Assembly: GCA_003556865.1 (NCBI GenBank)
Contig: PWQF01000041.1
Location: forward strand, 1-5,845
Origin: Elusimicrobiota bacterium
Lineage (GTDB): Bacteria > CG03 > SLGR01 > PWQF01
Direction: 5' to 3'
Length of the DNA: 5,845 nt
Both the position numbers and the translations under genes were made by a program. Within the stretch, counting starts at the first letter, position 1, and the number at the start of each line of letters is the position of its first letter. Below the pieces are notes generated by a model. It was given only the letters and a program-made list of their open reading frames with translations. It searched no databases and was not told where the DNA came from. Positions 1 to 5,845 of this stretch are shown in pieces.

Positions 1-911
1 TATTCTATGGTTTTTCTTATACCGTCATCAAGCGAAACCTGGGGTTCCCAGTTCAATTTTTCCTTCGCCAGGGAAATATCCGGCTGTCTGATCTTAGGGT
101 CATTTTCCGGGAGATCATTATATAGTATACCGCTTTGTGAACCGCTTATTCGGATTATTTTTTTAGCAATTTCTTTTACTGTGGTTTCACTTGGATTCCC
201 TATGTTTACCGGGAGACAATACGAATTTTTCATCAGTCTATACACCCCTTTCACGGCATCTGATATATAGCAGAAACTGCGTGTCTGGCTGCCGTCCCCG
301 AAAACGGTAACTGGTTCTCCTCTTACGGCCTGGCATATAAAAGCAGGCACGGCCCTGCCGTCCCCGGCTCTCATCCGGGGACCGTATACATTAAAAAACC
401 TGGCTATTCTTATATCAATCCCGTGAGAACGGTGATAAGCCATAGCCAGGGCCTCGGAAAACCTTTTGGACTCGTCATATACCCCCCTGGGCCCCACTGT
501 ATTTACGTGACCCCAGTAACTCTCTTTCTGGGGGTGCTCCCGGGGATCCCCGTAAACCTCAGAGGAAGAAGCCAGCAGATAGCCGGCTTTTTTTTCTTTA
601 GCCAGGCCGAGGGTGTTATGGGTTCCCAGGGAGCCCACTTTAAGGGTCTTTATGGGAAATTTAAGATAGTCAAGGGGTGAAGCCGGAGAGGCAAAATGAA
701 AAACCCATTCAAGGGGTCCTTTTATATTAATATACCTGGTTACATCGTGATTAATAAAAGAAAAATTTTTATTGGCCTTCAGGTATTTTATATTGCGCGC
801 GGTTCCGGTTAACAGGTTATCCATACCGATGACCTGATGACCTTTCTTAAGTAAAAGCTGGCTAAGGTGAGAACCAAGGAAACCGGCAGAGCCGGTTACA
901 AGTATTCTCAA
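1..911 (-). CDS. uxs: UDP-glucuronate decarboxylase (UDP-xylose synthase), 3' end cut by window edge
   Basis: This cytosolic enzyme of the extended short-chain dehydrogenase family decarboxylates UDP-glucuronate to UDP-xylose, using bound NAD+. The 303 visible residues run without a stop to the left edge and probably lack only a short C-terminal tail. The Rossmann loop GSAGFLG is at residues 7-13. The family block SSSEVYGDP is at 115-123, followed by [12 protein letters not shown], and the catalytic YDESK has Tyr145 and Lys149. [10 protein letters not shown] (171-180), DGRAVPAFI and GDGSQTRSF also match the UXS family and separate it from 4,6-dehydratases and 4-epimerases. The start is a TTG at 911-909 that overlaps the TGA of the upstream dehydrogenase gene. 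It gives the conserved N-terminus RILVTG and has an AGGGG site 7 bases upstream. The neighbour makes its substrate. The family assignment is strong; the actual product is inferred. Confidence 0.93.
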   Translation of the reverse strand, partial: MRILVTGSAGFLGSHLSQLLLKKGHQVIGMDNLLTGTARNIKYLKANKNFSFINHDVTRYINIKGPLEWVFHFASPASPLDYLKFPIKTLKVGSLGTHNTLGLAKEKKAGYLLASSSEVYGDPREHPQKESYWGHVNTVGPRGVYDESKRFSEALAMAYHRSHGIDIRIARFFNVYGPRMRAGDGRAVPAFICQAVRGEPVTVFGDGSQTRSFCYISDAVKGVYRLMKNSYCLPVNIGNPSETTVKEIAKKIIRISGSQSGILYNDLPENDPKIRQPDISLAKEKLNWEPQVSLDDGIRKTIE

Positions 912-2209
912 CGGCCTACCCCTGTGTAGATAAAGCCAAGTCTTTTCATCTGTCCGGGATCAAAAATATTCCTGCCGTCCACTATGGAGGCGGGGCTGTT
1001 AAGAGAGTCTTTTATTTTTCCCAGGTCTATAGAATAATACTCTTCCCAGTCCGTAAGTATAAGCAGCAGGTCACACCCTTCTGAAGTGCGGTAGGGGTCC
1101 GGGCAGTAATTTACCGATCCGGGAAGTATTTTTTTTGCTTTTTTTACTGCAGCCGGATCGGTTGCATTTATTTCCGCTCCTTCCTCAACAAGCTGCTTTA
1201 TTATATCTATTGATGGAGCGTTTCTCATATCATCGGTATCTGGCTTAAAGGCCAGGCCCAGAACCCCTATCTTTTTTCCCCTGAGGTTCCATAATATGTT
1301 TCTGCATTTTTCAACCATAAGTTTTTTCTGGATCTCATTTATCTTTTCCACCTCCCTGAGAAGGTTGAACTTGTATCCCAGCTTTTTGGAAATATCTATG
1401 AATGCTGAGAGGTCCTTGGGAAAACAGCTGCCTCCGAATCCGGCTCCCGGCTCCAGGAAGTGACTTCCTATCCTCCGGTCAAGCCCCATCCCCCTGGCAA
1501 CCTGCTTAACATCGGCCTCTGTTTTTTCGCATATGTTTGCAATGGCGTTTATATATGATATTTTCAGGGCCAGGAAGGAATTAGAGGCATGTTTTATAAG
1601 TTCGGAACTTTCGATGTTTGTGACCAGTATCTCTGTCTTATCTTTAATGGGAGCATACAGCTCAAGCATTTTTTCTCTTGCCCTGCTGCTTTCAACACCT
1701 ATCACCACCCGGTCGGGATTGAGAAAATCATCCACAGCTTTTCCCTCCCTAAGAAACTCCGGATTAGAAGCCACATCGTATTCAGCGCCTTCGGGAGCAT
1801 ACCTTTCAACTGTCTTCTTTATCCATTTTCCGGTCTCAACCGGAACGGTGCTTTTTGAAACAACTATCCGGTACCCGGGCAGGGTGCGGGCAATTTCCAT
1901 GGAGACTGCTTCCACATAGCAAAGATCGGCGGAACCGTCAGGCAGCGGCGGTGTATTTACAGCCACAAAAATTATTTCTGTTTCCTCAACGGCCCTATTT
2001 AAGTCAGTTGAAAATGAAAGGCGGCCGGCTGAGGTGTTCTTTTCCACTATTTCCTTTAAACCCGGCTCATATATGGGTATCCCGCCTTCATTTAAGATTC
2101 TTATTTTTTCTTCATCGTTATCTATGCATATAACACGGTGCCCCATATGGGCAAAACAGGCTCCGGATACCAGGCCTACATAACCCGTACCTACTATTGA
2201 TATTTTCAT
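908..2209 (-). CDS. ugd: UDP-glucose 6-dehydrogenase
   Basis: This enzyme oxidises UDP-glucose twice with NAD+ to UDP-glucuronate, the substrate of the next gene's decarboxylase. At 433 residues it has normal family length. The N-terminal Rossmann fold begins with [10 protein letters not shown] (7-16), and VNTPPLPDG is at 84-92. The NPEFLREG block is at 149-156. The central helix carries Lys206 and Asn210, and [12 protein letters not shown] (255-266) supplies the catalytic Cys262 and Asp266. This reproduces the Lys/Asn/Cys/Asp spacing known from the Streptococcus pyogenes enzyme. The C-terminal domain has [13 protein letters not shown] (321-333) and DGRNIFDP (411-418). The ATG overlaps the queF stop as ATGA, and an AAGGA site lies 8 bases upstream within queF, so translation is probably coupled. 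The alternatives UDP-ManNAc or GDP-mannose dehydrogenase fit less well given the downstream UXS, but cannot be fully excluded by eye. Confidence 0.95.
   Translation of the reverse strand: MKISIVGTGYVGLVSGACFAHMGHRVICIDNDEEKIRILNEGGIPIYEPGLKEIVEKNTSAGRLSFSTDLNRAVEETEIIFVAVNTPPLPDGSADLCYVEAVSMEIARTLPGYRIVVSKSTVPVETGKWIKKTVERYAPEGAEYDVASNPEFLREGKAVDDFLNPDRVVIGVESSRAREKMLELYAPIKDKTEILVTNIESSELIKHASNSFLALKISYINAIANICEKTEADVKQVARGMGLDRRIGSHFLEPGAGFGGSCFPKDLSAFIDISKKLGYKFNLLREVEKINEIQKKLMVEKCRNILWNLRGKKIGVLGLAFKPDTDDMRNAPSIDIIKQLVEEGAEINATDPAAVKKAKKILPGSVNYCPDPYRTSEGCDLLLILTDWEEYYSIDLGKIKDSLNSPASIVDGRNIFDPGQMKRLGFIYTGVGR
919..923 (-). promoter_or_regulatory. Shine-Dalgarno site for the TTG-started decarboxylase gene
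   Basis: AGGGG on the minus strand lies 7 bases before the TTG at 911-909, inside the last codons of the upstream dehydrogenase gene. It supports the TTG as the real start; no in-frame ATG or GTG lies close by. Confidence 0.6.
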
Positions 2210-2655
2210 TTGCTCATTCCTTTATAATCGTCCTGCTCTTCTTTTTTATCCGGGGGGTAAAATGCCCCTACTTTCATAGATACCCCTCCACGGGGAGTAA
2301 AGGCAGCATCCACCCTCATCCATTCCGGGCGGCAGGCCTTTACAAGGTCATCCAGTATTAGGTTCACTATCTTTTCTCCGAAACCTTTATAATTCCTGTA
2401 AGAAAAAAGATAGAGTTTAAGAGATTTGCTTTCTATGCATTTTCCTTCCGGGCTGTAAGAGATTTTTACAGAAGCAAAATCAGGCTGTTCAGTAACCGGG
2501 CAGAGGGAGGTAAACTCATCCGTGGAAAACTGAACCCTGTAATTTGAAGAGGGAGAGGGGTTATCAAATACCTCTATCCGGGCCCGGGTGGGATCTGAGG
2601 GATATTCTGAATGACCTCTACTAAGTATGGACAGTTCTTCTTTTTCTTTACTCAT
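2206..2655 (-). CDS. queF: NADPH-dependent 7-cyano-7-deazaguanine reductase (short, unimodular QueF)
   Basis: QueF reduces the nitrile of preQ0 to the aminomethyl group of preQ1 with two NADPH, the last step before insertion into tRNA. It has a single tunnelling-fold domain of 149 residues, near the 165 of the Bacillus subtilis type and far shorter than the bimodular E. coli form. EFTSLCPVTEQPDFA (47-61) holds the nucleophile Cys52 and the acid Asp59. The QueF signature ESKSLKLY (75-82) is followed by FTPRGG (119-124). The substrate-binding Glu is kept (Glu94), but the His that precedes it in the B. subtilis and E. coli enzymes is Gly93 (FGE instead of FHE). The start at 2655 overlaps the queC end by 8 bases and has a good AGGAG site. 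Its presence indicates the pathway proceeds to queuosine rather than stopping at preQ0. Confidence 0.95.
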   Translation of the reverse strand: MSKEKEELSILSRGHSEYPSDPTRARIEVFDNPSPSSNYRVQFSTDEFTSLCPVTEQPDFASVKISYSPEGKCIESKSLKLYLFSYRNYKGFGEKIVNLILDDLVKACRPEWMRVDAAFTPRGGVSMKVGAFYPPDKKEEQDDYKGMSK

Positions 2656-3298
2656 TTTTTTCTCCTGAAAATTTTTTAACGGCCTCTTTCCTTATCCTGC
2701 AGCTGTCGCATAGTCCGCAGGGCCCACCATCCGGCAGGGGCCGGTAGCAGGAGGTTGTAATGCTTAGGTCCAGGCCCAGCCTATTGCCTTCACTTACTAT
2801 TTCTTTTTTTTTCAGAAACAGAAGTGGCGCTTTTATTTTAACCCGGGTTTCATCTTTTGTTCCCAGTCCGGCAGTCTTCTCAAAGGACTTGAGAAATTCT
2901 TTTCTGCAGTCCGGATACCCGCTGTAATCTCTTACATTTGCCCCTATAAACAAAGCCTCCGCCCCCAGTACTTCAGCCCAGGATAAGGCTACAGAAAGGA
3001 ATATAAGGTTGCGGGCGGGAACATAGGTAACGGGTATCCCGGATCCTTCCCGGAGAGGGACATCAATACTGCTGTCGGTTAAGGCCGAACCTCCTATCTG
3101 TCCCAGATCCAGATTAAAAAGTTTATGTCCGCAGGCCCCCAAAGTATCTGAAACCCTGCGGGCCGCCTTAATTTCCTGACGGTTTTTCTGGCCGTAATCA
3201 AAAGTAATGGTAAATATCCGGTAACCCTCTTCCACTGCCAGGGCGGCGCATACCGCTGAATCAAGCCCCCCGCTTAAAAGAATTACTCCTTTTTTCAC
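2648..3298 (-). CDS. queC: 7-cyano-7-deazaguanine synthase QueC
   Basis: QueC is an ATP-dependent ligase of the PP-loop family. It converts 7-carboxy-7-deazaguanine and ammonia to the nitrile preQ0, consuming ATP and passing through an amide intermediate. The 216-residue protein has the pyrophosphate-binding loop SGGLDS (9-14), FDYGQ (33-37) and YVPARN (92-97). It also has the substrate-region motif DYSGYPDCR (124-132). The C-terminal zinc site is formed by Cys184, Cys194, Cys197 and Cys200. Length and motif order are typical. The start is GTG at 3298-3296, overlapping the queE TGA as GTGA; the site before it (GGAATAAG) is weak, so translation is probably coupled to queE. It takes its substrate from QueE upstream and feeds QueF downstream. 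Confidence 0.96.
   Translation of the reverse strand: MKKGVILLSGGLDSAVCAALAVEEGYRIFTITFDYGQKNRQEIKAARRVSDTLGACGHKLFNLDLGQIGGSALTDSSIDVPLREGSGIPVTYVPARNLIFLSVALSWAEVLGAEALFIGANVRDYSGYPDCRKEFLKSFEKTAGLGTKDETRVKIKAPLLFLKKKEIVSEGNRLGLDLSITTSCYRPLPDGGPCGLCDSCRIRKEAVKKFSGEKNE
2662..2666 (-). promoter_or_regulatory. Shine-Dalgarno site for queF
   Basis: AGGAG lies 6 bases before the queF ATG (2655-2653), inside the last codons of queC. It is the strongest ribosome binding site in the que cluster and fixes the queF start, giving queF its own initiation despite the 8-base overlap with queC. Confidence 0.75.
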
Positions 3299-3957
3299 CT
3301 TATTCCGAAAACCCTGTGTATATTTAACTGAACCCTTGCCCCGGGGCAGTCTCTGCTGACCCAGCCGGAAAGCTTTAAAAAATCAACTTTTTCTTCAACG
3401 GGAGAGAAGAGTATTTCACCGGCCCGGGGGCGGTATTTTTTAATTACCTTTAAAGCCTCATTAAAATCATTTCTGCAGGCGACAACAAACTTAAGTTCGT
3501 CTTTTTCTGTCAGCCGGGCGAAATTTTCCTCCAGCATCTTTTCTCTCTCTCCGGAAGAGGGGGGTTTGCAGTCCATTATCACCCTGGCCGGAGATGGAAC
3601 AGCAGAAATATCCAGGGAACCGTTTGTCTCAATAAGAACCTCTATCTTATCCTCAAGCAGGCGGCAAATTAGAAGATCCAGCCCCTCCTGAAGAAGGGGC
3701 TCCCCCCCGGTTATCAGGACAAGAGGTATATTAAAACCCAGAACCTTTTTTACAATTTCGCTGATGCTGCGTCTCTCACCCCCGGACAAGGCCCCGGGAG
3801 TATCGCACCAGCGGCAGTTTAAATTACAACCGGCCAGCCGTATAAAAACCGCAGGACGGCCTACAAAAGAGCTTTCCCCCTGTATTGAGGAAAATATTTC
3901 AAAAATACTCAGCTTTATAACTGCTTCACTCTTTTCTGTAGACTGCAATGTAGTCAT
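3295..3957 (-). CDS. queE: 7-carboxy-7-deazaguanine synthase QueE (radical SAM)
   Basis: QueE is a radical S-adenosylmethionine enzyme that rearranges 6-carboxytetrahydropterin to 7-carboxy-7-deazaguanine, a Mg2+-dependent ring contraction. The protein has 220 residues. IFSSIQGES (21-29) precedes the 4Fe-4S cluster motif CNLNCRWC (Cys44, Cys48, Cys51), a standard CX3CX2C. The following Asp-Thr of CDTP matches the position that helps bind Mg2+ in characterised QueE. TGGEP (83-87) and ETNGS (110-114) bind SAM, DCKPP is at 129-133, and the C-terminus has the family-type QLNIHRVFG (210-218). The ATG at 3957 overlaps queD by 32 bases and has only a weak AGAGAC site. It gives about 10 more N-terminal residues than the motif spacing seems to need, so the exact start is uncertain; I see no other ATG or GTG before the first conserved motif. 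Confidence 0.95.
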   Translation of the reverse strand: MTTLQSTEKSEAVIKLSIFEIFSSIQGESSFVGRPAVFIRLAGCNLNCRWCDTPGALSGGERRSISEIVKKVLGFNIPLVLITGGEPLLQEGLDLLICRLLEDKIEVLIETNGSLDISAVPSPARVIMDCKPPSSGEREKMLEENFARLTEKDELKFVVACRNDFNEALKVIKKYRPRAGEILFSPVEEKVDFLKLSGWVSRDCPGARVQLNIHRVFGIR

Positions 3958-4282
3958 CCGTCTCTGAAACAGCTATCTCTTTCACGGGGACACCCCGGTC
4001 AGATATCTTTTCGTATATATATCTTGCCACGTTTTCCGAAGTGGGGTTCAGTTCTTTAAAATAATCCAGGGAGTTTATATTAACATGGTCCAGCTCCTCT
4101 ACCACTTCCCCGGCTATTTTTTTCAGTTCCCTGAAATCCATTGCTATACCGTTATCAAGCCTGCTGAAAGCAGCACTCACCTTGACCTTCCAGTTATGGC
4201 CGTGAACATTTTCGCAGTTGCCCCTGTAGTTCCTTAAATTATGTGCGGCAGAAAATGATGTTTTAACCTTTATTTCATACAT
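3926..4282 (-). CDS. queD: 6-carboxy-5,6,7,8-tetrahydropterin synthase QueD
   Basis: QueD is a zinc enzyme of the PTPS tunnelling fold. It converts dihydroneopterin triphosphate, made from GTP by FolE, to 6-carboxytetrahydropterin, releasing acetaldehyde and triphosphate. The protein has 118 residues, the usual size. Zinc ligands are His14 (SAAHNL), His27 and His29. The catalytic Cys23 sits in CENVHGH (23-29). MDFRELK (48-54) follows, the Asp65-His66 pair is in ELDHVNIN, NPTSEN is at 79-84 and Glu107 lies in SETDD. These are the QueD-type residues rather than those of eukaryotic PTPS. It is the first gene of the six-gene chain, with an AAGGA site 8 bases before its ATG and a 167-base leader that probably carries the operon's promoter. 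No folE is present in the window. Confidence 0.95.
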   Translation of the reverse strand: MYEIKVKTSFSAAHNLRNYRGNCENVHGHNWKVKVSAAFSRLDNGIAMDFRELKKIAGEVVEELDHVNINSLDYFKELNPTSENVARYIYEKISDRGVPVKEIAVSETDDYIAVYRKE

Positions 4283-4411
4283 AAAATTTTTCCTTATTCT
4301 TCTGATATCCTGTTTTATGATTTTTTCTTTACGTGAATTACTATGTTAATAAATTTTCGCTGGTTTTTCTACTTCCCCTCCAGGGATTGTTAATTAAAAT
4401 TTAAAGCCCGC

Positions 4412-4425
4412 TGCCTGAAGAGGCA
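4412..4425 (-). other. Short stem-loop between the exchanger gene and queD
   Basis: TGCCT-CTTC-AGGCA on the minus strand forms a perfect 5-base-pair stem with a four-base loop. It could be the 5' end of the queD leader or part of a weak terminator for the exchanger gene. The following run (GCGGGCTTTAAATTTT) is not a clean T tract, so a rho-independent terminator is not well supported. Confidence 0.35.
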
Positions 4426-4429
4426 AAAT

Positions 4430-4435
4430 ATTATA
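4430..4435 (-). promoter_or_regulatory. Candidate -10 box for the queD operon
   Basis: A perfect TATAAT on the minus strand, just past the stop codon of the exchanger gene. At 16-18 bases upstream there is only AT-rich sequence such as CATATT, not a good TTGACA, and there is no extended TGn. In AT-rich DNA a single perfect hexamer is weak evidence; its position at the head of an operon is what favours it. Confidence 0.4.
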
Positions 4436-4449
4436 CCTTTAACCTGCCA

Positions 4450-5403
4450 TTAAATATGAAAAAGAGACCGGATATATATAAAATAGCATATTAAGAGAAT
4501 AAGCCCCTTTATTCTGCTCATACTTCTCTTTTTAAATATCATTAAAAAAAGGATAGATGAAAATAATATCAGAGCCGGTGCGTAAAAAAAGATCTCCTTA
4601 TCATAAATTTTTGTAGGACTGATAAGAGCCGCGCCGCCGGCTACAAGAAAGATATTAAATATATTGGAGCCTATTATGGTACCCAGGCCTATTCCGGTAG
4701 ATTTTCTAAAAGCTCCCGTTAAAAGAACAGCAATTTCCGGCACGGAGGTACCCAGGGCTATTGCACTTAAGCCAATTGCTGAAGGTGAAATTCCCCAGGC
4801 CGAGGCAAGCTCCCGGGCCCCTCTTACCGTAAGTTCTCCCCCGCCTATAATTAAAATAACCCCCACAAAGAAGAAGATAAACGGCCACTTTAAGCTTATC
4901 TTATTATTTTTCGGCCGCCTGAAATTTAATTTTCCCCTTTTTAAGGCATATAGCATATAGGCAAAAAAGAAAAAAATCAGCACAGACCCCTCTGCTCTGC
5001 CTATATACTGGTTGGCGGTAAAAAGCCATAAGAGCAGGGAAGAAAAAATAAGAAGAGGCAGATCAAAACAAATAATTTCCCGGTTAACGCTAAAGGGGTA
5101 TACTAACGCCCCCATCCCCAGGGCCAGTCCAAGGTTAGCTATATTTGAGCCGGCGGCGTTTCCCAGGGCCATATCCCCCCTGCCCAAAAAAGCAGCTACC
5201 CAGGAGACACTCAATTCCGGCATGGAGGTAGCTGCAGCCCCAAGGGTCAGGCCTATTAACATAGGAGAAACACCTAACCTCCGGGCTGAAATCCGGCCGC
5301 CCTTAACAAACGCCTCGGCCCCGATCCACAAAACAGCCAGGCCCAAGAGAAAATTAAGAAGGTGGCTGACATGATAAGAGAGATTAAAGCTTACCGGCTG
5401 CAT
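4450..5403 (-). CDS. CaCA-family sodium (or proton)/calcium exchanger, YrbG-like
   Basis: This is an inner-membrane antiporter that probably exports Ca2+ in exchange for Na+ or H+. The 317-residue protein is almost entirely hydrophobic with about ten predicted membrane segments, split by a basic loop at 155-170, as in prokaryotic CaCA exchangers. The first alpha repeat has ATSMPEL (58-64) and LGNAAGSNIANL (80-91). The second has ALGTSVPEI (216-224) and LGTIIGSNIFNI (240-251). The ion-binding glutamates are therefore Glu63 and Glu223. The second repeat carries Thr242 where Asn or Asp is usual. ATG at 5403 gives a normal-length protein but has no clear Shine-Dalgarno site. The gene lies 192 bases after the 2-epimerase gene and ends 167 bases before queD, so it is probably its own unit or tailed to the upstream one. 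Cation and coupling ion cannot be read from the sequence. Confidence 0.9.
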   Translation of the reverse strand: MQPVSFNLSYHVSHLLNFLLGLAVLWIGAEAFVKGGRISARRLGVSPMLIGLTLGAAATSMPELSVSWVAAFLGRGDMALGNAAGSNIANLGLALGMGALVYPFSVNREIICFDLPLLIFSSLLLWLFTANQYIGRAEGSVLIFFFFAYMLYALKRGKLNFRRPKNNKISLKWPFIFFFVGVILIIGGGELTVRGARELASAWGISPSAIGLSAIALGTSVPEIAVLLTGAFRKSTGIGLGTIIGSNIFNIFLVAGGAALISPTKIYDKEIFFYAPALILFSSILFLMIFKKRSMSRIKGLILLICYFIYIRSLFHI

Positions 5404-5502
5404 AAAAGCTATTTTTTATTTTCATAAGATATACCTGAAATTTAATTCCCGGCAAATCTTATACTCCGAATTATCTTTGTTAACATTACCAATTTTAAAT
5501 TC

Positions 5503-5524
5503 TGCCCGGAAAGAACGGGTGGCA
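5503..5524. other. Weak stem-loop in the intergenic spacer
   Basis: TGCC (5503-5506) can pair with GGCA (5521-5524); alternatively CCCG (5505-5508) can pair with CGGG (5516-5519). No T run follows on either strand, so I do not call it a terminator. Confidence 0.2.
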
Positions 5525-5568
5525 TTTAATCTCTTCTAAGTATGGATGGATTTGAGCCCTTAAAATTT

Positions 5569-5583
5569 TTATAGCAGCTATAA
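5569..5583. promoter_or_regulatory. 15-base inverted repeat, possible operator
   Basis: TTATAGC-A-GCTATAA is a perfect 7-base inverted repeat around a single central A, lying 13 bases past the stop of the 2-epimerase gene. The one-base centre is too tight for an RNA hairpin but suits a dimeric DNA-binding protein. It overlaps a TATAAA hexamer on the minus strand. The AT-rich context makes chance possible. Confidence 0.3.
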
Positions 5584-5595
5584 TTTTCACTAATA

Positions 5596-5845
5596 TCAAC
5601 CTTCCCATTCCGGCGGCCTTATTTTTGAAAAACCGAACCGATATTTAAGGAACCCGCATATGCGGCGGGAGGCTTCTCCCTCCCCGTAGGGATTGGATAA
5701 GCGGGATAACCTGGAATATAAGTTCCTGTCTTCAAGCAGTTTTTCTGCTTCCCTAACTATTTTTTCAGTATGAACTCCGGCCAGGCGTACGGGACCCCGG
5801 CTCAAACCTTCAGGCCTTTCGGTCACTTTTCTAAGGACCAGGACA
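5596..5845 (-). CDS. wecB: UDP-N-acetylglucosamine 2-epimerase (C-terminal part), 5' end beyond the window
   Basis: This enzyme interconverts UDP-GlcNAc and UDP-ManNAc, a precursor for surface polysaccharides. Only the last 82 residues are visible, reading off the right edge. The run TERPEG preceded by VLVLRKV is the hallmark of the nucleotide-binding C-terminal domain. NPYGEGEAS (residues 51-59 of the visible part) with the following RI is the family's C-terminal signature. The GTG at 5826 is an internal codon, not the start, because the conserved VLVLRK lies upstream in frame. The protein continues about 18 residues past the last conserved motif (ending PPEWEG), slightly longer than the E. 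coli protein. It is on the same strand as everything else and adds a third nucleotide-sugar enzyme to the region. Hydrolysing 2-epimerases share these motifs and cannot be excluded from this fragment. Confidence 0.9.
   Translation of the reverse strand, partial: VLVLRKVTERPEGLSRGPVRLAGVHTEKIVREAEKLLEDRNLYSRLSRLSNPYGEGEASRRICGFLKYRFGFSKIRPPEWEG

Larger units (their letters stand above)
4283..4449 (-). promoter_or_regulatory. Leader and probable promoter region of the que-ugd-uxs operon
   Basis: This AT-rich spacer between the exchanger gene and queD holds a perfect TATAAT near its upstream end, two short stem-loops and a ribosome binding site (AAGGA at 4295-4291) for queD. If the TATAAT is used, the queD message would begin with an untranslated leader of roughly 140 bases. 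That is long enough for a control element. I could not match it to the preQ1-I consensus (a UUC...ACCC core with an A-rich tail ending in CUA). Confidence 0.45.
5404..5595 (-). promoter_or_regulatory. Intergenic region upstream of the exchanger gene
   Basis: An AT-rich 192-base spacer with no gene. It contains a 15-base inverted repeat near the 2-epimerase stop, a weak GC stem-loop in the middle, and a poor promoter-like pair, TTGCCG (5455-5450) and TATATC (5433-5428), 16 bases apart, just before the exchanger start. None is decisive. Confidence 0.3.

Noticed and set aside
1533..1919. Open reading frame of 128 codons on the plus strand
   Set aside because: It lies antisense within the strongly supported ugd gene, and its translation has no recognisable motif. 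The other plus-strand frames across ugd, queE, the exchanger and uxs are rejected for the same reason.
3926..3957. Frameshift or mis-called start at the queD-queE junction
   Set aside because: The 32-base overlap is longish, but both frames are intact, queD ends at normal length and queE keeps all motifs, so it is an ordinary overlap with an uncertain queE start.
4398..4425. Rho-independent terminator after the exchanger gene
   Set aside because: The stem is only 5 base pairs and is followed by a GC-rich stretch and then a broken T/A run rather than a T tract.
4283..4449. Canonical preQ1-I riboswitch before queD
   Set aside because: The conserved core and A-rich tail ending in CUA are not present in the expected arrangement; only generic short stems are seen.
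4706..4888. 60-codon minus-strand frame
   Set aside because: It overlaps the exchanger's second alpha repeat in another frame; the exchanger frame holds the family motifs.
5384..5425. Possible 13-residue leader peptide (starts MKIKNSF) overlapping the exchanger start
   Set aside because: No convincing ribosome binding site, no regulatory codon run, and easily produced by chance in AT-rich sequence.
5596..5826. A complete 76-residue small protein starting at the GTG at 5826
   Set aside because: The frame continues upstream to the window edge with conserved 2-epimerase residues, so it is the tail of a larger gene.

Overview
The window is a compact, entirely minus-strand stretch of a bacterial chromosome. 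It has Shine-Dalgarno sites, ATG, GTG and TTG starts, 4- to 32-base gene overlaps, and moderate GC with a marked excess of the tetranucleotide CCGG. Nothing visible fixes the phylum. A complete canonical QueF argues for bacterial queuosine synthesis rather than archaeal archaeosine synthesis. There are no mobile elements, tRNA or rRNA genes, CRISPR arrays or long intergenic gaps.

Read in the direction of transcription (right to left), the window opens with the C-terminal end of a UDP-GlcNAc 2-epimerase (5845-5596). A 192-base spacer with an inverted repeat and a weak stem-loop follows. Next is a ten-helix CaCA-family cation/Ca2+ exchanger (5403-4450), then a 167-base spacer that carries a perfect TATAAT and several small folds. 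From 4282 to the left edge lies an unbroken chain of six overlapping genes: queD, queE, queC, queF, a UDP-glucose 6-dehydrogenase, and a UDP-glucuronate decarboxylase cut by the window edge.

The first four genes of the chain make preQ1, the precursor of the tRNA base queuosine. QueD makes 6-carboxytetrahydropterin, QueE makes 7-carboxy-7-deazaguanine, QueC makes preQ0 and QueF reduces preQ0 to preQ1. The GTP cyclohydrolase needed first, and the tRNA-inserting enzymes, are not in the window. The last two genes convert UDP-glucose to UDP-glucuronate and then to UDP-xylose, probably for surface polysaccharide. With the 2-epimerase upstream, the que block looks as if it sits inside a nucleotide-sugar region.

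The points most worth a second look are the tight linkage of preQ1 and UDP-xylose genes, a His-to-Gly change beside the substrate-binding Glu of QueF, a Thr in place of the usual Asn/Asp in the second ion-binding repeat of the exchanger, the structured queD leader that matches no preQ1 riboswitch I know, and the CCGG excess. I see no clearly new system; these are modest leads.
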